Assembly: GCA_017880265.1 (NCBI GenBank)
Contig: JAFJTK010000072.1
Location: forward strand, 1-7,808
Source of the DNA: Candidatus Pelagibacter sp.
Lineage (GTDB): Bacteria > Pseudomonadota > Alphaproteobacteria > Pelagibacterales > Pelagibacteraceae
Reading direction: 5' to 3'
DNA: 7,808 nucleotides
Part shown: one piece after another, positions 1-5,794 of the stretch
Numbering within the stretch: position 1 is the first letter of the stretch
Layout: every line of letters starts with the position of its first letter
Translations under genes and position numbers: made by a program
The notes under the pieces: generated by a model
Database searches by the model: none
Told to the model about the DNA's origin: nothing
The model's input: the letters and a program-made list of their open reading frames with translations, nothing else

Positions 1-153
1 ATCTATTTCTTCAATTCTATTGACAAGATTTATAATTTGTTTTTTTAGATCTTTAATTTCTTTTTGTTGTGAGTACAGCTCACTACTCAATTGTGAAATC
101 TCCTGCTGAAGGAATGTAATTTGTTCTTCTAATTTTTTATCTAAATTTTCCAT
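1..153 (-). CDS. slyX: SlyX family protein, C-terminus off the window edge
   Basis: The frame opens with ATG (complement of 151-153) and runs 51 codons to the left edge with no stop. The peptide starts MENLDKKLEEQITFLQQEIS and continues as an almost uninterrupted amphipathic helix rich in Glu, Gln, Lys and Leu, with hydrophobic residues at heptad spacing. SlyX proteins are short (about 70 residues) coiled coils that begin with a few residues then L-E-x-x-I/L-x-x-L-E, so about 20 residues are probably missing. The biochemical role of SlyX is not established; the name comes from linkage to slyD in Escherichia coli. The gene lies 5 bases after the stop of the upstream flavoprotein gene and has no clear ribosome-binding site, so it is probably translated from the same mRNA. 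The alternative is a generic short coiled-coil protein. Confidence 0.72.
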   Translation of the reverse strand, partial: MENLDKKLEEQITFLQQEISQLSSELYSQQKEIKDLKKQIINLVNRIEEID

Positions 154-158
154 GATAA

Positions 159-764
159 TTAAGGAATTAACCAATTATCTTTATTATTTTCTAGATCAAA
201 TTTAGCTCTACGATGTCCTTTGGCAGCTAAATAAAGCCATTCAATAGATTTTATTTTACACTGAATAACAGTAAAGTTTTTATAACCTTCTTCACTTTGC
301 TCTTTTGTATAATCAAAGTTATCAAGTTCTGGTTTTAATCCTGAAGTTGGAATGTCACTTTCTGTTCCTGGTCCATTATCAACTAAGTAACATTTTCTAG
401 ATATATGTTGAGTTTTAGACCAAGACTCTTTTGTAACTTCATTTTCATGATTAACAGTGCATTCTACTTTTAGTCTAACTTGGATCTTTTCTTCTTTATC
501 ATAAAATAACATCGCGGCATTTTTATTAGCTTTTAATTTAGCAATTTTATCTGACCTGATATCACTATGGTATTGAACTAAATTATTAGCCTCATCCGCT
601 TTTCTAAGAACTACTATTCGGCCATCAAAATCAGATTGGTTCCCACATATGAATACTGGTATTCTAAAAGGTGAGCCTCTATCTTTAACTGCATTAGTTA
701 ACATTGACCAAATTTTCTTTTTGATCTCAGTAAAGTCCTCGTAATAAGGAACAATATCAGTCAC
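159..764 (-). CDS. Pyridoxamine 5'-phosphate oxidase-fold flavoprotein (Alr4036-like)
   Basis: This is a 201-residue cytoplasmic protein without signal peptide or membrane segments. It resembles the PNPOx-like split-barrel proteins of the Alr4036/Pyridox_oxase_2 type: a leading helix ending in W-x-x-L-x-x-A-V (19-26), G-R-I-V-V-L-R-K (48-55), Y-H-S-D-I-R-S-D-K (65-73), A-A-M-L-F-Y-D (83-89), K-I-Q-V-R-L (93-98) and a C-terminal W-L-Y-L followed by H-R-R-A-K-F (184-189). In this superfamily the R-x-V-x-L-R and RS-x-K segments line the FMN site, so FMN binding is expected. The substrate is unknown, and the protein should not be assumed to be the true PdxH enzyme. The start is GTG (complement of 762-764), 3 bases after the stop of the upstream dehydrogenase gene. 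There is no Shine-Dalgarno beyond an A-rich tract, so translational coupling is likely. Confidence 0.85.
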   Translation of the reverse strand: MTDIVPYYEDFTEIKKKIWSMLTNAVKDRGSPFRIPVFICGNQSDFDGRIVVLRKADEANNLVQYHSDIRSDKIAKLKANKNAAMLFYDKEEKIQVRLKVECTVNHENEVTKESWSKTQHISRKCYLVDNGPGTESDIPTSGLKPELDNFDYTKEQSEEGYKNFTVIQCKIKSIEWLYLAAKGHRRAKFDLENNKDNWLIP

Positions 765-767
765 AGA

Positions 768-1643
768 TTATTTTTTCTTTTTTAATAGAGCAATCAAGCT
801 TGAGCTATCCCAACGGTTACCACCCATTTCTTGAACTTTTGCATAGTAGCCATCAATAAGTTCTGTAATTGGAACTGGTGAGCCATTTTTTTTAGCTTCT
901 TTAATTACAATTCCAAGATCTTTTCTCATCCAGTCTACCGCAAAACCATAATCAAATACATCATCAGTCATCGTTCTGTATCTATTTTCCATTTGCCAAG
1001 ATTGAGCAGCACCTTTTGATATAGTCTCCATTACAATATCCATATCTAATCCAGCATTAATTCCAAAGTTAATAGCCTCTGACAAACCTTGTACAGCTCC
1101 AGCTATACACATTTGGTTCATCATTTTAGTTAATTGTCCACTTCCTGATTTACCGATTAATTTTACTTTACGACTGTAGCAATCAATAACTGGCTCTGCT
1201 TTTTTAAAGACATCTTCATCACCACCAACCATTACAGTTAGTATTCCACCTTCAGCACCTGCTTGACCACCTGAAATAGGTGCATCTAAAAAATCAAAAC
1301 CTTTATCTTTTGCAGCTTTATATAGTTCTCTTGAAATTTCAGCTGATACAGTTGAGTTATCAATATAAACACAGCCTTCTTTAGCTGTTTTAAATAATCC
1401 ATTTTCTCCAAGTGATACTTCTCTTAAATTGTCGTCATTACCTACACAGGTAAAAATAAAGTCAGCACCCTCAGCAGCTTTTGCAGGTGTATCTGCTTTT
1501 GAACCTTTGTACTCAGTAATCCACTTGTCAGCTTTAGCAGCTGTTCTGTTATAAACAGTTACATTGTGACCAGCTTTTGATATATAACCTGCCATTGGAT
1601 AACCCATGACACCAAGACCTATGAAAGCAACATTAAAAGACAT
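768..1643 (-). CDS. NAD(P)-dependent beta-hydroxyacid dehydrogenase (3-hydroxyisobutyrate dehydrogenase / tartronate semialdehyde reductase family)
   Basis: The 291 residues match the usual family length. An N-terminal Rossmann motif G-L-G-V-M-G-Y-P-M-A (9-18) binds the dinucleotide, and Y-N-R at 31-33 is the cofactor-specificity loop, where Asn-Arg often goes with NADP preference. The family substrate-binding signature D-A-P-I-S-G-G is at 120-126, followed by M-V-G-G (138-141). The catalytic lysine is K173 within K-M-M-N, with N176 completing the motif. K241-D242 in the all-alpha C-terminal domain also matches. Such enzymes reversibly oxidise 3-hydroxyisobutyrate, or reduce 2-hydroxy-3-oxopropionate in glycolate/glyoxylate metabolism; sequence alone does not separate these. 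ATG at 1643 is preceded by AGGA about 10 bases upstream. It is the first gene of a minus-strand cluster with the flavoprotein and slyX, and diverges from the MFS gene. Confidence 0.9.
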   Translation of the reverse strand: MSFNVAFIGLGVMGYPMAGYISKAGHNVTVYNRTAAKADKWITEYKGSKADTPAKAAEGADFIFTCVGNDDNLREVSLGENGLFKTAKEGCVYIDNSTVSAEISRELYKAAKDKGFDFLDAPISGGQAGAEGGILTVMVGGDEDVFKKAEPVIDCYSRKVKLIGKSGSGQLTKMMNQMCIAGAVQGLSEAINFGINAGLDMDIVMETISKGAAQSWQMENRYRTMTDDVFDYGFAVDWMRKDLGIVIKEAKKNGSPVPITELIDGYYAKVQEMGGNRWDSSSLIALLKKKK

Positions 1644-1657
1644 AATTTTTATTTCCT

Positions 1658-2863
1658 ATGTTTAACAGTTTGAAGTTTAAAGTAATTCTATTTGGATTTA
1701 TTTTTACATTTTTTTCTAGTTTTGGACAGAGTTATTTTTTAGGTCTTTTTAACTCTAGTATTAGAGAAGCTCTATCTATCACCCATGGACAATTTGGCTC
1801 AATTTATGCATCAGCAACTTTATGCAGTAGTCTTTTATTAATTTGGGTGGGTAAGAAAATAGATGATGTAAATATTTTTAAATTCGCTTTTTTTGTAATC
1901 ATTCTTTTATCATTTGCTTGTTTTTTCTTTTCAAGAATAACTTCAGTTTTTTTATTATTTATTGCAATTTTTTTAATGAGATTTTCAGGACAAGGAATGA
2001 TGTCTCATACGGCATCAACAACTATCTCTAGGTATTTTACTAAAACCAGAGGAAGGGCTTTAAGCATAAGTTGGTTCGGACTTTCTTCAGCAGAATTTAT
2101 TATGCCTGTTCTAATGGTTTATCTATTAACCTTTATTGATTGGCAAAATCTTTGGCTTATTTTTTCAATTTCAGTTTTAATCATTCTTCCTATTGCATCA
2201 TTTTTATTAATCAAAAATTTAAATTTAGACTCAAGAGAAGCTAATGATGAAAATATTAAAGAAGTTGAAATTAAACAATGGAAGAGACGTGAAGTTATAA
2301 AGGATTATAGATTTTATATCATAAGTTTTAACATGTTAGCGATGCCATGGATTTTCACTGGCTTTGCTGTTTTTCAGTCTTTTGTTCAAACTTCAAAAGG
2401 ATGGGGACCTTATGTTATTGCCCAATCATTTATGTCTTATTCAGTGCTATCAGTGCTCACTTTATTTTTATCAGGTTTTTTAATTGATAAATTCACAAGT
2501 AGAAAATTATTAATCTATATGAATATTCCACTTTTATTATCTGTAATAGTTCTGTTTTTCTTTGATACTCCAATTACAGCATTTATATTTTTAGGGTTAG
2601 TGGGAATATCTAATGGTTTTGCCAATATACTAGGTTCATCTACTTGGGCAGAACTGTATGGAGTTAAATATCTTGGATCTATTAAAGCCTTAACAACAGC
2701 GTTAATGGTATTTGCAACTGCATTTGGAACTGCTTTATTTGGATATTTAATAGATATAGGTTTTACTGTTGGAGATATTGCTGTTGTATCAGGCATATAT
2801 ATATTCATTTCTTTAATCCTTCTTTTCTTAGTAAGAAAAAAACTTAATCCAGTAATAATTTAG
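1658..2863 (+). CDS. Major facilitator superfamily transporter
   Basis: A 401-residue, strongly hydrophobic protein with about 12 predicted membrane helices (roughly 7-30, 44-66, 72-91, 95-115, 133-158, 165-186, 218-243, 251-276, 283-302, 306-325, 341-365, 374-392). A hydrophilic central loop at 190-215 splits it into 6+6. MFS loop 2-3 motif remnants are visible as G-K-K-I-D-D (65-70) and, in the second half, G-F-L-I-D-K-F-T-S-R-K (273-283). The stretch around S-R-Y-F-T-K-T-R-G-R-A (124-134), after helix 4, resembles the R-W-F-x-x-x-R-G-x-A motif of the oxalate/formate and monocarboxylate-type MFS branch, so an organic acid substrate is a reasonable guess but not shown. No Shine-Dalgarno precedes ATG 1658. 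It begins 14 bases from the divergent dehydrogenase start, which could hint at a shared hydroxyacid substrate. Confidence 0.9.
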   Translation: MFNSLKFKVILFGFIFTFFSSFGQSYFLGLFNSSIREALSITHGQFGSIYASATLCSSLLLIWVGKKIDDVNIFKFAFFVIILLSFACFFFSRITSVFLLFIAIFLMRFSGQGMMSHTASTTISRYFTKTRGRALSISWFGLSSAEFIMPVLMVYLLTFIDWQNLWLIFSISVLIILPIASFLLIKNLNLDSREANDENIKEVEIKQWKRREVIKDYRFYIISFNMLAMPWIFTGFAVFQSFVQTSKGWGPYVIAQSFMSYSVLSVLTLFLSGFLIDKFTSRKLLIYMNIPLLLSVIVLFFFDTPITAFIFLGLVGISNGFANILGSSTWAELYGVKYLGSIKALTTALMVFATAFGTALFGYLIDIGFTVGDIAVVSGIYIFISLILLFLVRKKLNPVII

Positions 2864-2869
2864 AAAATC

Positions 2870-2897
2870 CTTGCATTTTTAAGGTTCGAGGTATAAA
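2870..2897 (+). promoter_or_regulatory. Candidate sigma70-type promoter of rpoZ
   Basis: In the 43-base gap after the MFS stop, CTTGCA (2870-2875) fits the CTTGAC-like -35 of alphaproteobacterial housekeeping promoters, and TATAAA (2892-2897) is one mismatch from the -10 consensus, with a 16-base spacer. The expected transcription start is around 2903-2905, only 2-4 bases before the rpoZ ATG at 2907. A+T richness makes TATAAA-like boxes common by chance, but the placement in the only sizeable gap before a housekeeping gene supports it. Confidence 0.45.
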
Positions 2898-2906
2898 TAA
2901 TCGCCC

Positions 2907-3443
2907 ATGGCAAGAGTCACAGTAGAAGATTGTATCGATAAAGTAGAGAGCCCTTATGAATTAGTACTTGTTGCTAAGGAAAGAGCCACTCAATTAAATT
3001 CTGGAATTGAGCCAACTTTAGATAGAGACAACGATAAAAATACAGTTATTTCATTAAGAGAAATTGCAGAAGAAAAAATCAAAGTATCAGATTTAACTGA
3101 AAGTGCAGTTTACAAGCTTAGAAAACATGTTGAGCAAGTAGATGATGGTTCTGAAGATGATGAAGAAATAGGTGATGATTTTGAAAACATGTACAAAGGT
3201 GAAATTTCAAAAAGTGGTACACCAATTTTGCCGTCTAAGAGAGCAAGAAAAACTCCTGAAAAAATTCAAGTATCTCAAGAAGATTTAGCAGAATTATCAG
3301 AAACAGCTAAACCAGATGTTGACGTGTCAGCTGGTGAAGAAACGATGAATGAACAAGGTGAAGTTTCTTTAGATGAAGTATCAGAACAAGAAAATCAAGA
3401 AGCAGAAGCAATTACAGAAGATACAGAAGCTTCAAACTCATAA
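2907..3443 (+). CDS. rpoZ: DNA-directed RNA polymerase subunit omega with extended acidic tail
   Basis: Omega helps RNA polymerase assemble by holding the C-terminal part of beta-prime. The N-terminal domain (about 1-78) is diagnostic: M-A-R-V-T-V-E-D-C, then R-Y/E-L-type helix (P-Y-E-L-V-L-V-A-K-E-R-A at 16-27), D-N-D-K-N-T-V-I-S-L-R-E-I-A (41-54) and a terminal Y-K-L-R-K-H-V-E. The protein is 178 residues, about twice the 91 of the E. coli protein. The extra roughly 100 residues are highly acidic, low-complexity and probably disordered, broken by a basic patch K-R-A-R-K (111-115) after a P-I-L-P segment. Cysteine 9 sits where alphaproteobacterial omegas commonly carry it. There is no Shine-Dalgarno, and a promoter-like element ends 9 bases before ATG. 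The neighbour downstream is dusA, 22 bases away, rather than the relA/spoT gene that follows rpoZ in many alphaproteobacteria. Confidence 0.95.
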   Translation: MARVTVEDCIDKVESPYELVLVAKERATQLNSGIEPTLDRDNDKNTVISLREIAEEKIKVSDLTESAVYKLRKHVEQVDDGSEDDEEIGDDFENMYKGEISKSGTPILPSKRARKTPEKIQVSQEDLAELSETAKPDVDVSAGEETMNEQGEVSLDEVSEQENQEAEAITEDTEASNS

Positions 3444-3465
3444 CAAAATAATATAAAGTTAAACC

Positions 3466-4458
3466 ATGAATAGGAAAGTGTCAGTTGCTCCTATGATGGA
3501 TTGCACAGATCGTCATGAGCGTTACTTTTTAAGATTAATTTCAAAAAATACACTTTTATATACTGAGATGGTTGTTGATGAAGCAATCAATAGAGGAGAT
3601 AAAAAAAGATTATTAGAATTTAATATCAACGAAAAACCTGTTGCCCTTCAATTAGGTGGATCTTCTCCAAAGCTTTTAGCTGAAGCTTCAAAAATTGGTG
3701 AAGATTTTGGTTATGATGAAATAAATTTAAATTTAGGTTGTCCTAGTCGAAAAGTTGAAAAAAGTAAGTTTGGAGCTTGCTTAATGAAAGAGCCAAATTT
3801 GGTTGCTGATTGTTTAAGTAAAATGCAAGCCTCAACTAATTTACCAGTAACGATAAAAACTAGAATTGGATATGACAATGTTGAGGATTATGAAAATTTT
3901 TATAATTTTATTACAGCTTTAAAGTCAACAGGAGTTAAAACTTTTATTATTCATGCAAGAAAAGCAATGTTAGGAAAATTTACCCCTAAACAAAATTTAA
4001 ATATTCCTCCTTTAAAATATGATTATGTTTATAAATTAAAAGAGGACTTTCCCAATGAAGAGATAATTATAAATGGCGGCATAACAGCTGTAGACCAAAT
4101 CAAACCACATCTTCAAAAAACAGATGGTGTAATGATTGGTAGAGCAGCATACCATACACCTTATATGTTGGCAGATATTGAGAAAGAAATTTTTGGTAAT
4201 GAAGAAGTTCCAAGTAGACAAGACGTTATTGAACAATTAATTCCATATGTGAAAGATGAAATCAAAAAAGGTACAAGATTAAATCAAATTATGAGACATA
4301 CTATTGGCTTGTTTCACGGTCAAACAGGGGCAAGTTACTGGAAAAGATATTTAAGTGAAAATATGTGTGTTAGAGATGCTGATGTTAAGAAAATTGATCA
4401 CATCATGGATAAGATTAAGTACAATAATATTGATACAAGTGTAGGGCAATCTGCTTAA
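3466..4458 (+). CDS. dusA: tRNA-dihydrouridine synthase A
   Basis: This FMN enzyme reduces specific uridines in the tRNA D-loop to dihydrouridine (U20/U20a in studied DusA proteins) using NADPH. The 330 residues carry the DusA hallmarks in order: V-A-P-M-M-D-x-T-D-R-H (7-17), L-L-Y-T-E-M-V (30-36), V-A-L-Q-L-G-G (59-65), the catalytic-cysteine motif N-L-G-C-P-S-R-K-V (89-97, catalytic C92), K-F-G-A-C-L-M (101-107), FMN-phosphate contacts V-T-I-K-T-R-I-G (128-135, K131) and I-H-A-R-K-A (162-167, H163), I-N-G-G-I (202-206), G-R-A (225-227), and the DusA-specific tail M-R-H-T-I-G-L-F-H-G with Y-W-K-R-Y-L-S-E. The D-C-T-D position is usually D-W-T-D in DusA. It starts 22 bases after rpoZ and is probably co-transcribed with it. 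Confidence 0.96.
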   Translation: MNRKVSVAPMMDCTDRHERYFLRLISKNTLLYTEMVVDEAINRGDKKRLLEFNINEKPVALQLGGSSPKLLAEASKIGEDFGYDEINLNLGCPSRKVEKSKFGACLMKEPNLVADCLSKMQASTNLPVTIKTRIGYDNVEDYENFYNFITALKSTGVKTFIIHARKAMLGKFTPKQNLNIPPLKYDYVYKLKEDFPNEEIIINGGITAVDQIKPHLQKTDGVMIGRAAYHTPYMLADIEKEIFGNEEVPSRQDVIEQLIPYVKDEIKKGTRLNQIMRHTIGLFHGQTGASYWKRYLSENMCVRDADVKKIDHIMDKIKYNNIDTSVGQSA

Positions 4459-4498
4459 TTCAATTCTAGCAAACGAATATAGTTATTTTATTTTATTA

Positions 4499-5284
4499 AT
4501 GGCTTTAACGGCTGTGCCTGTTGGTTTTGTTGCTGGTTTATTTGGTATTGGTGGTGGTTTAATTACAGTTCCATTTCTTTATTATATTTTTGGATCTCTA
4601 GGAATTGATCAACAATATATAATGCATTTAGCAGTTGGAACCTCATTTGCAATAATAATTCCAACATCAGTAGTTTCAGTTTTAACCCATCATAAATTTA
4701 ACGCGGTGGATTTTAAAGTAGTTAAAAGCTATGGTATTTTTGTAGTTGTAGGAGTTGTTTTAGGAACAATATTTGCTGCAACTTTTAAAACAAAATCTCT
4801 AGTACTTTTCTTTTCAATCGTAATATTCCTTTTAGGAATTTATTTACTTTTGATTAAAGAAAAAGAACAAAATGTAATATCTGAAATGAAAATATATTTA
4901 AAAATAATACTTGGTTCGATTGTTGGATTTATTTCAGCTATAACTGGTATTGGCGGTGCTGTAATGAATGTACCAATTCTTAAGTTTTTTGGTTATTCAA
5001 TTAATAAAGCAATTGGTAGTGCAGCAGCAATTGGTTTTTTAATTGCATTGTTTGGAGCTACAGGTTTTTTTATTTCAGGAAGTTATTTAAAAACAAATTT
5101 ACCTTTTAGTATTGGATTTTTAAATGTACCAGCCTTTTTAATCTTTATTCCTATTACGACTTTTATGGCAAGGATTGGAGCAAGAACAGTTCATAAAATT
5201 GATAAAAATAAAATTAGCAAACTCCTTGCTATTTTTTTACTAATCGTAGCAATTAAATTTTTCTATGAATATATAAAATTATAA
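4499..5284 (+). CDS. TSUP family permease (TauE/SafE-like, probable sulfonate/sulfite/organic-anion transporter)
   Basis: A 261-residue integral membrane protein with the internal duplication of the TSUP (DUF81) family. Each half begins with a glycine-rich helix entry: G-F-V-A-G-L-F-G-I-G-G-G with V-P-F-L (9-26), and G-F-I-S-A-I-T-G-I-G-G-A with V-P-I-L (143-161). The first half continues with H-L-A-V-G-T-S-F-A (43-51), the second with A-I-G-S-A-A-A-I-G (171-179), the equivalent repeat element. About 8 membrane segments are expected. Known relatives move sulfite, sulfoacetate, taurine or other small anions; the substrate here is not deducible. The ATG at 4499 leaves a short first helix. The same frame is open back to 4445 and would add the hydrophobic residues S-Y-F-I-L-L just ahead, so a non-ATG start upstream is possible. 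It sits 40 bases after dusA and 2 bases before the HIT gene. Confidence 0.88.
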   Translation: MALTAVPVGFVAGLFGIGGGLITVPFLYYIFGSLGIDQQYIMHLAVGTSFAIIIPTSVVSVLTHHKFNAVDFKVVKSYGIFVVVGVVLGTIFAATFKTKSLVLFFSIVIFLLGIYLLLIKEKEQNVISEMKIYLKIILGSIVGFISAITGIGGAVMNVPILKFFGYSINKAIGSAAAIGFLIALFGATGFFISGSYLKTNLPFSIGFLNVPAFLIFIPITTFMARIGARTVHKIDKNKISKLLAIFLLIVAIKFFYEYIKL

Positions 5285-5286
5285 AA

Positions 5287-5688
5287 ATGCCATTTAAATT
5301 ACATAAGAAATTTTTAAAATCATCACATCATTTATTAGATTTAAAACTATGTACAGTAAGACTTAATGATAATTCCAAATTTCCATGGATCATGTTAATT
5401 CCAAAGAGAAAAAATATTAATGACATAACCGATCTTAATTCTAAAGATCAGATGCTTCTTATGAGAGAAATAGTTTTTTCAAGTGAAGTAATGAAGAAAT
5501 TATTTAAAACTTCAAAACTCAATGTTGAAAAAGTTGGCAATATAGTTCCTCAATTACATATTCATATTATTGCTAGATACAAAAAAGATAATTCTTGGCC
5601 TTTGTCAGTTTGGGTTGTTAAAGGTAAACTGTATTCGGCTAAAGCTTTAAAAGAAGTTGTAAATAAAATTAGGATAGCTTTTAAATAG
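5287..5688 (+). CDS. HIT domain protein (nucleotide hydrolase/transferase)
   Basis: A 133-residue soluble protein. The histidine-triad region reads G-N-I-V-P-Q-L-H-I-H-I-I-A-R-Y (84-98), so the canonical H-x-H-x-H-x-x appears as Q-x-H-x-H-x-x; H91 corresponds to the nucleophilic middle histidine of the triad. Gln at the first position after N-x-V-P is common in one bacterial HIT branch (COG0537-like), so the enzyme is probably active. N-terminal support comes from L-C-T-V-R-L-N-D-N, F-P-W-I-M-L-I-P-K-R (32-41) and D-L-N-S-K-D-Q (49-55), the usual HIT core, and a D-x-S-W-P near 101-105. HIT enzymes hydrolyse or transfer nucleoside monophosphates from dinucleoside polyphosphates or phosphoramidates; the substrate cannot be told here. 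It begins 2 bases after the TSUP stop, so the two are almost certainly translated from one mRNA. Confidence 0.9.
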   Translation: MPFKLHKKFLKSSHHLLDLKLCTVRLNDNSKFPWIMLIPKRKNINDITDLNSKDQMLLMREIVFSSEVMKKLFKTSKLNVEKVGNIVPQLHIHIIARYKKDNSWPLSVWVVKGKLYSAKALKEVVNKIRIAFK

Positions 5689-5721
5689 AAAGAGGTGACT
5701 TCAGTCTCCCTCCATCACCTC
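5683..5721 (-). terminator. Candidate intrinsic terminator of the minus-strand PMM/PGM transcript
   Basis: On the minus strand GAGGTGA (complement of 5715-5721) pairs perfectly with TCACCTC (complement of 5692-5698) around a 16-base loop, and is followed by TTTCTATTT (complement of 5683-5691). A seven-pair, G+C-rich stem plus an interrupted U-tract is a passable intrinsic terminator about 75-100 bases beyond the minus-strand stop. The long loop and imperfect U-tract weaken it. On the plus strand no U-tract follows the stem, so it is less likely to end the HIT transcript. Confidence 0.4.
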
Positions 5722-5794
5722 ACTTAAATAATTATCTGATTCTCAGTTAATAACTAAGCACGTTTTAATTGAATCTTTGAGTTATTGTATAACT
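5689..5794. other. Convergent intergenic region with several inverted repeats
   Basis: The 106 bases separate the HIT gene (plus) from the secreted-protein gene (minus). They hold the G+C-rich stem at 5692-5721, a short A+T palindrome AGTTA-A-TAACT (5745-5755) and a hairpin AGTTAT-TGT-ATAACT (5780-5794) touching the minus-strand stop. AATAACT (5749-5755) can also pair with AGTTATT (5780-5786), which is incompatible with both local hairpins. No open frame with a start signal was found. 3'-UTRs of both operons should overlap here. Confidence 0.6.

Noticed and set aside
1641..1646. CATAAT as a -10 box for the MFS gene
   Set aside because: No -35 match at 16-18 bases upstream, and it includes the dehydrogenase start codon.
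2515..2808. Minus-strand open frame of 97 codons
   Set aside because: It lies wholly antisense to the second half of the MFS gene, whose frame is clearly coding. The product is low-information and has no start signal.
3431..3457. Internal promoter for dusA (TATAAA at 3452-3457, 8 bases before the ATG)
   Set aside because: The -10 position resembles those of rpoZ and the 7678 gene, but the only -35 candidate (TTCAAA, 3431-3436) is poor; read-through from rpoZ is enough.
4036..4236. Minus-strand open frame of 66 codons
   Set aside because: Antisense shadow of dusA across the conserved I-N-G-G-I region; no family resemblance.
5689..5727. Short plus-strand extension after the HIT stop (12 in-frame codons to TAA)
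   Set aside because: It would need stop-codon read-through. The peptide has no resemblance to HIT C-termini, and the region is better explained by RNA structure.
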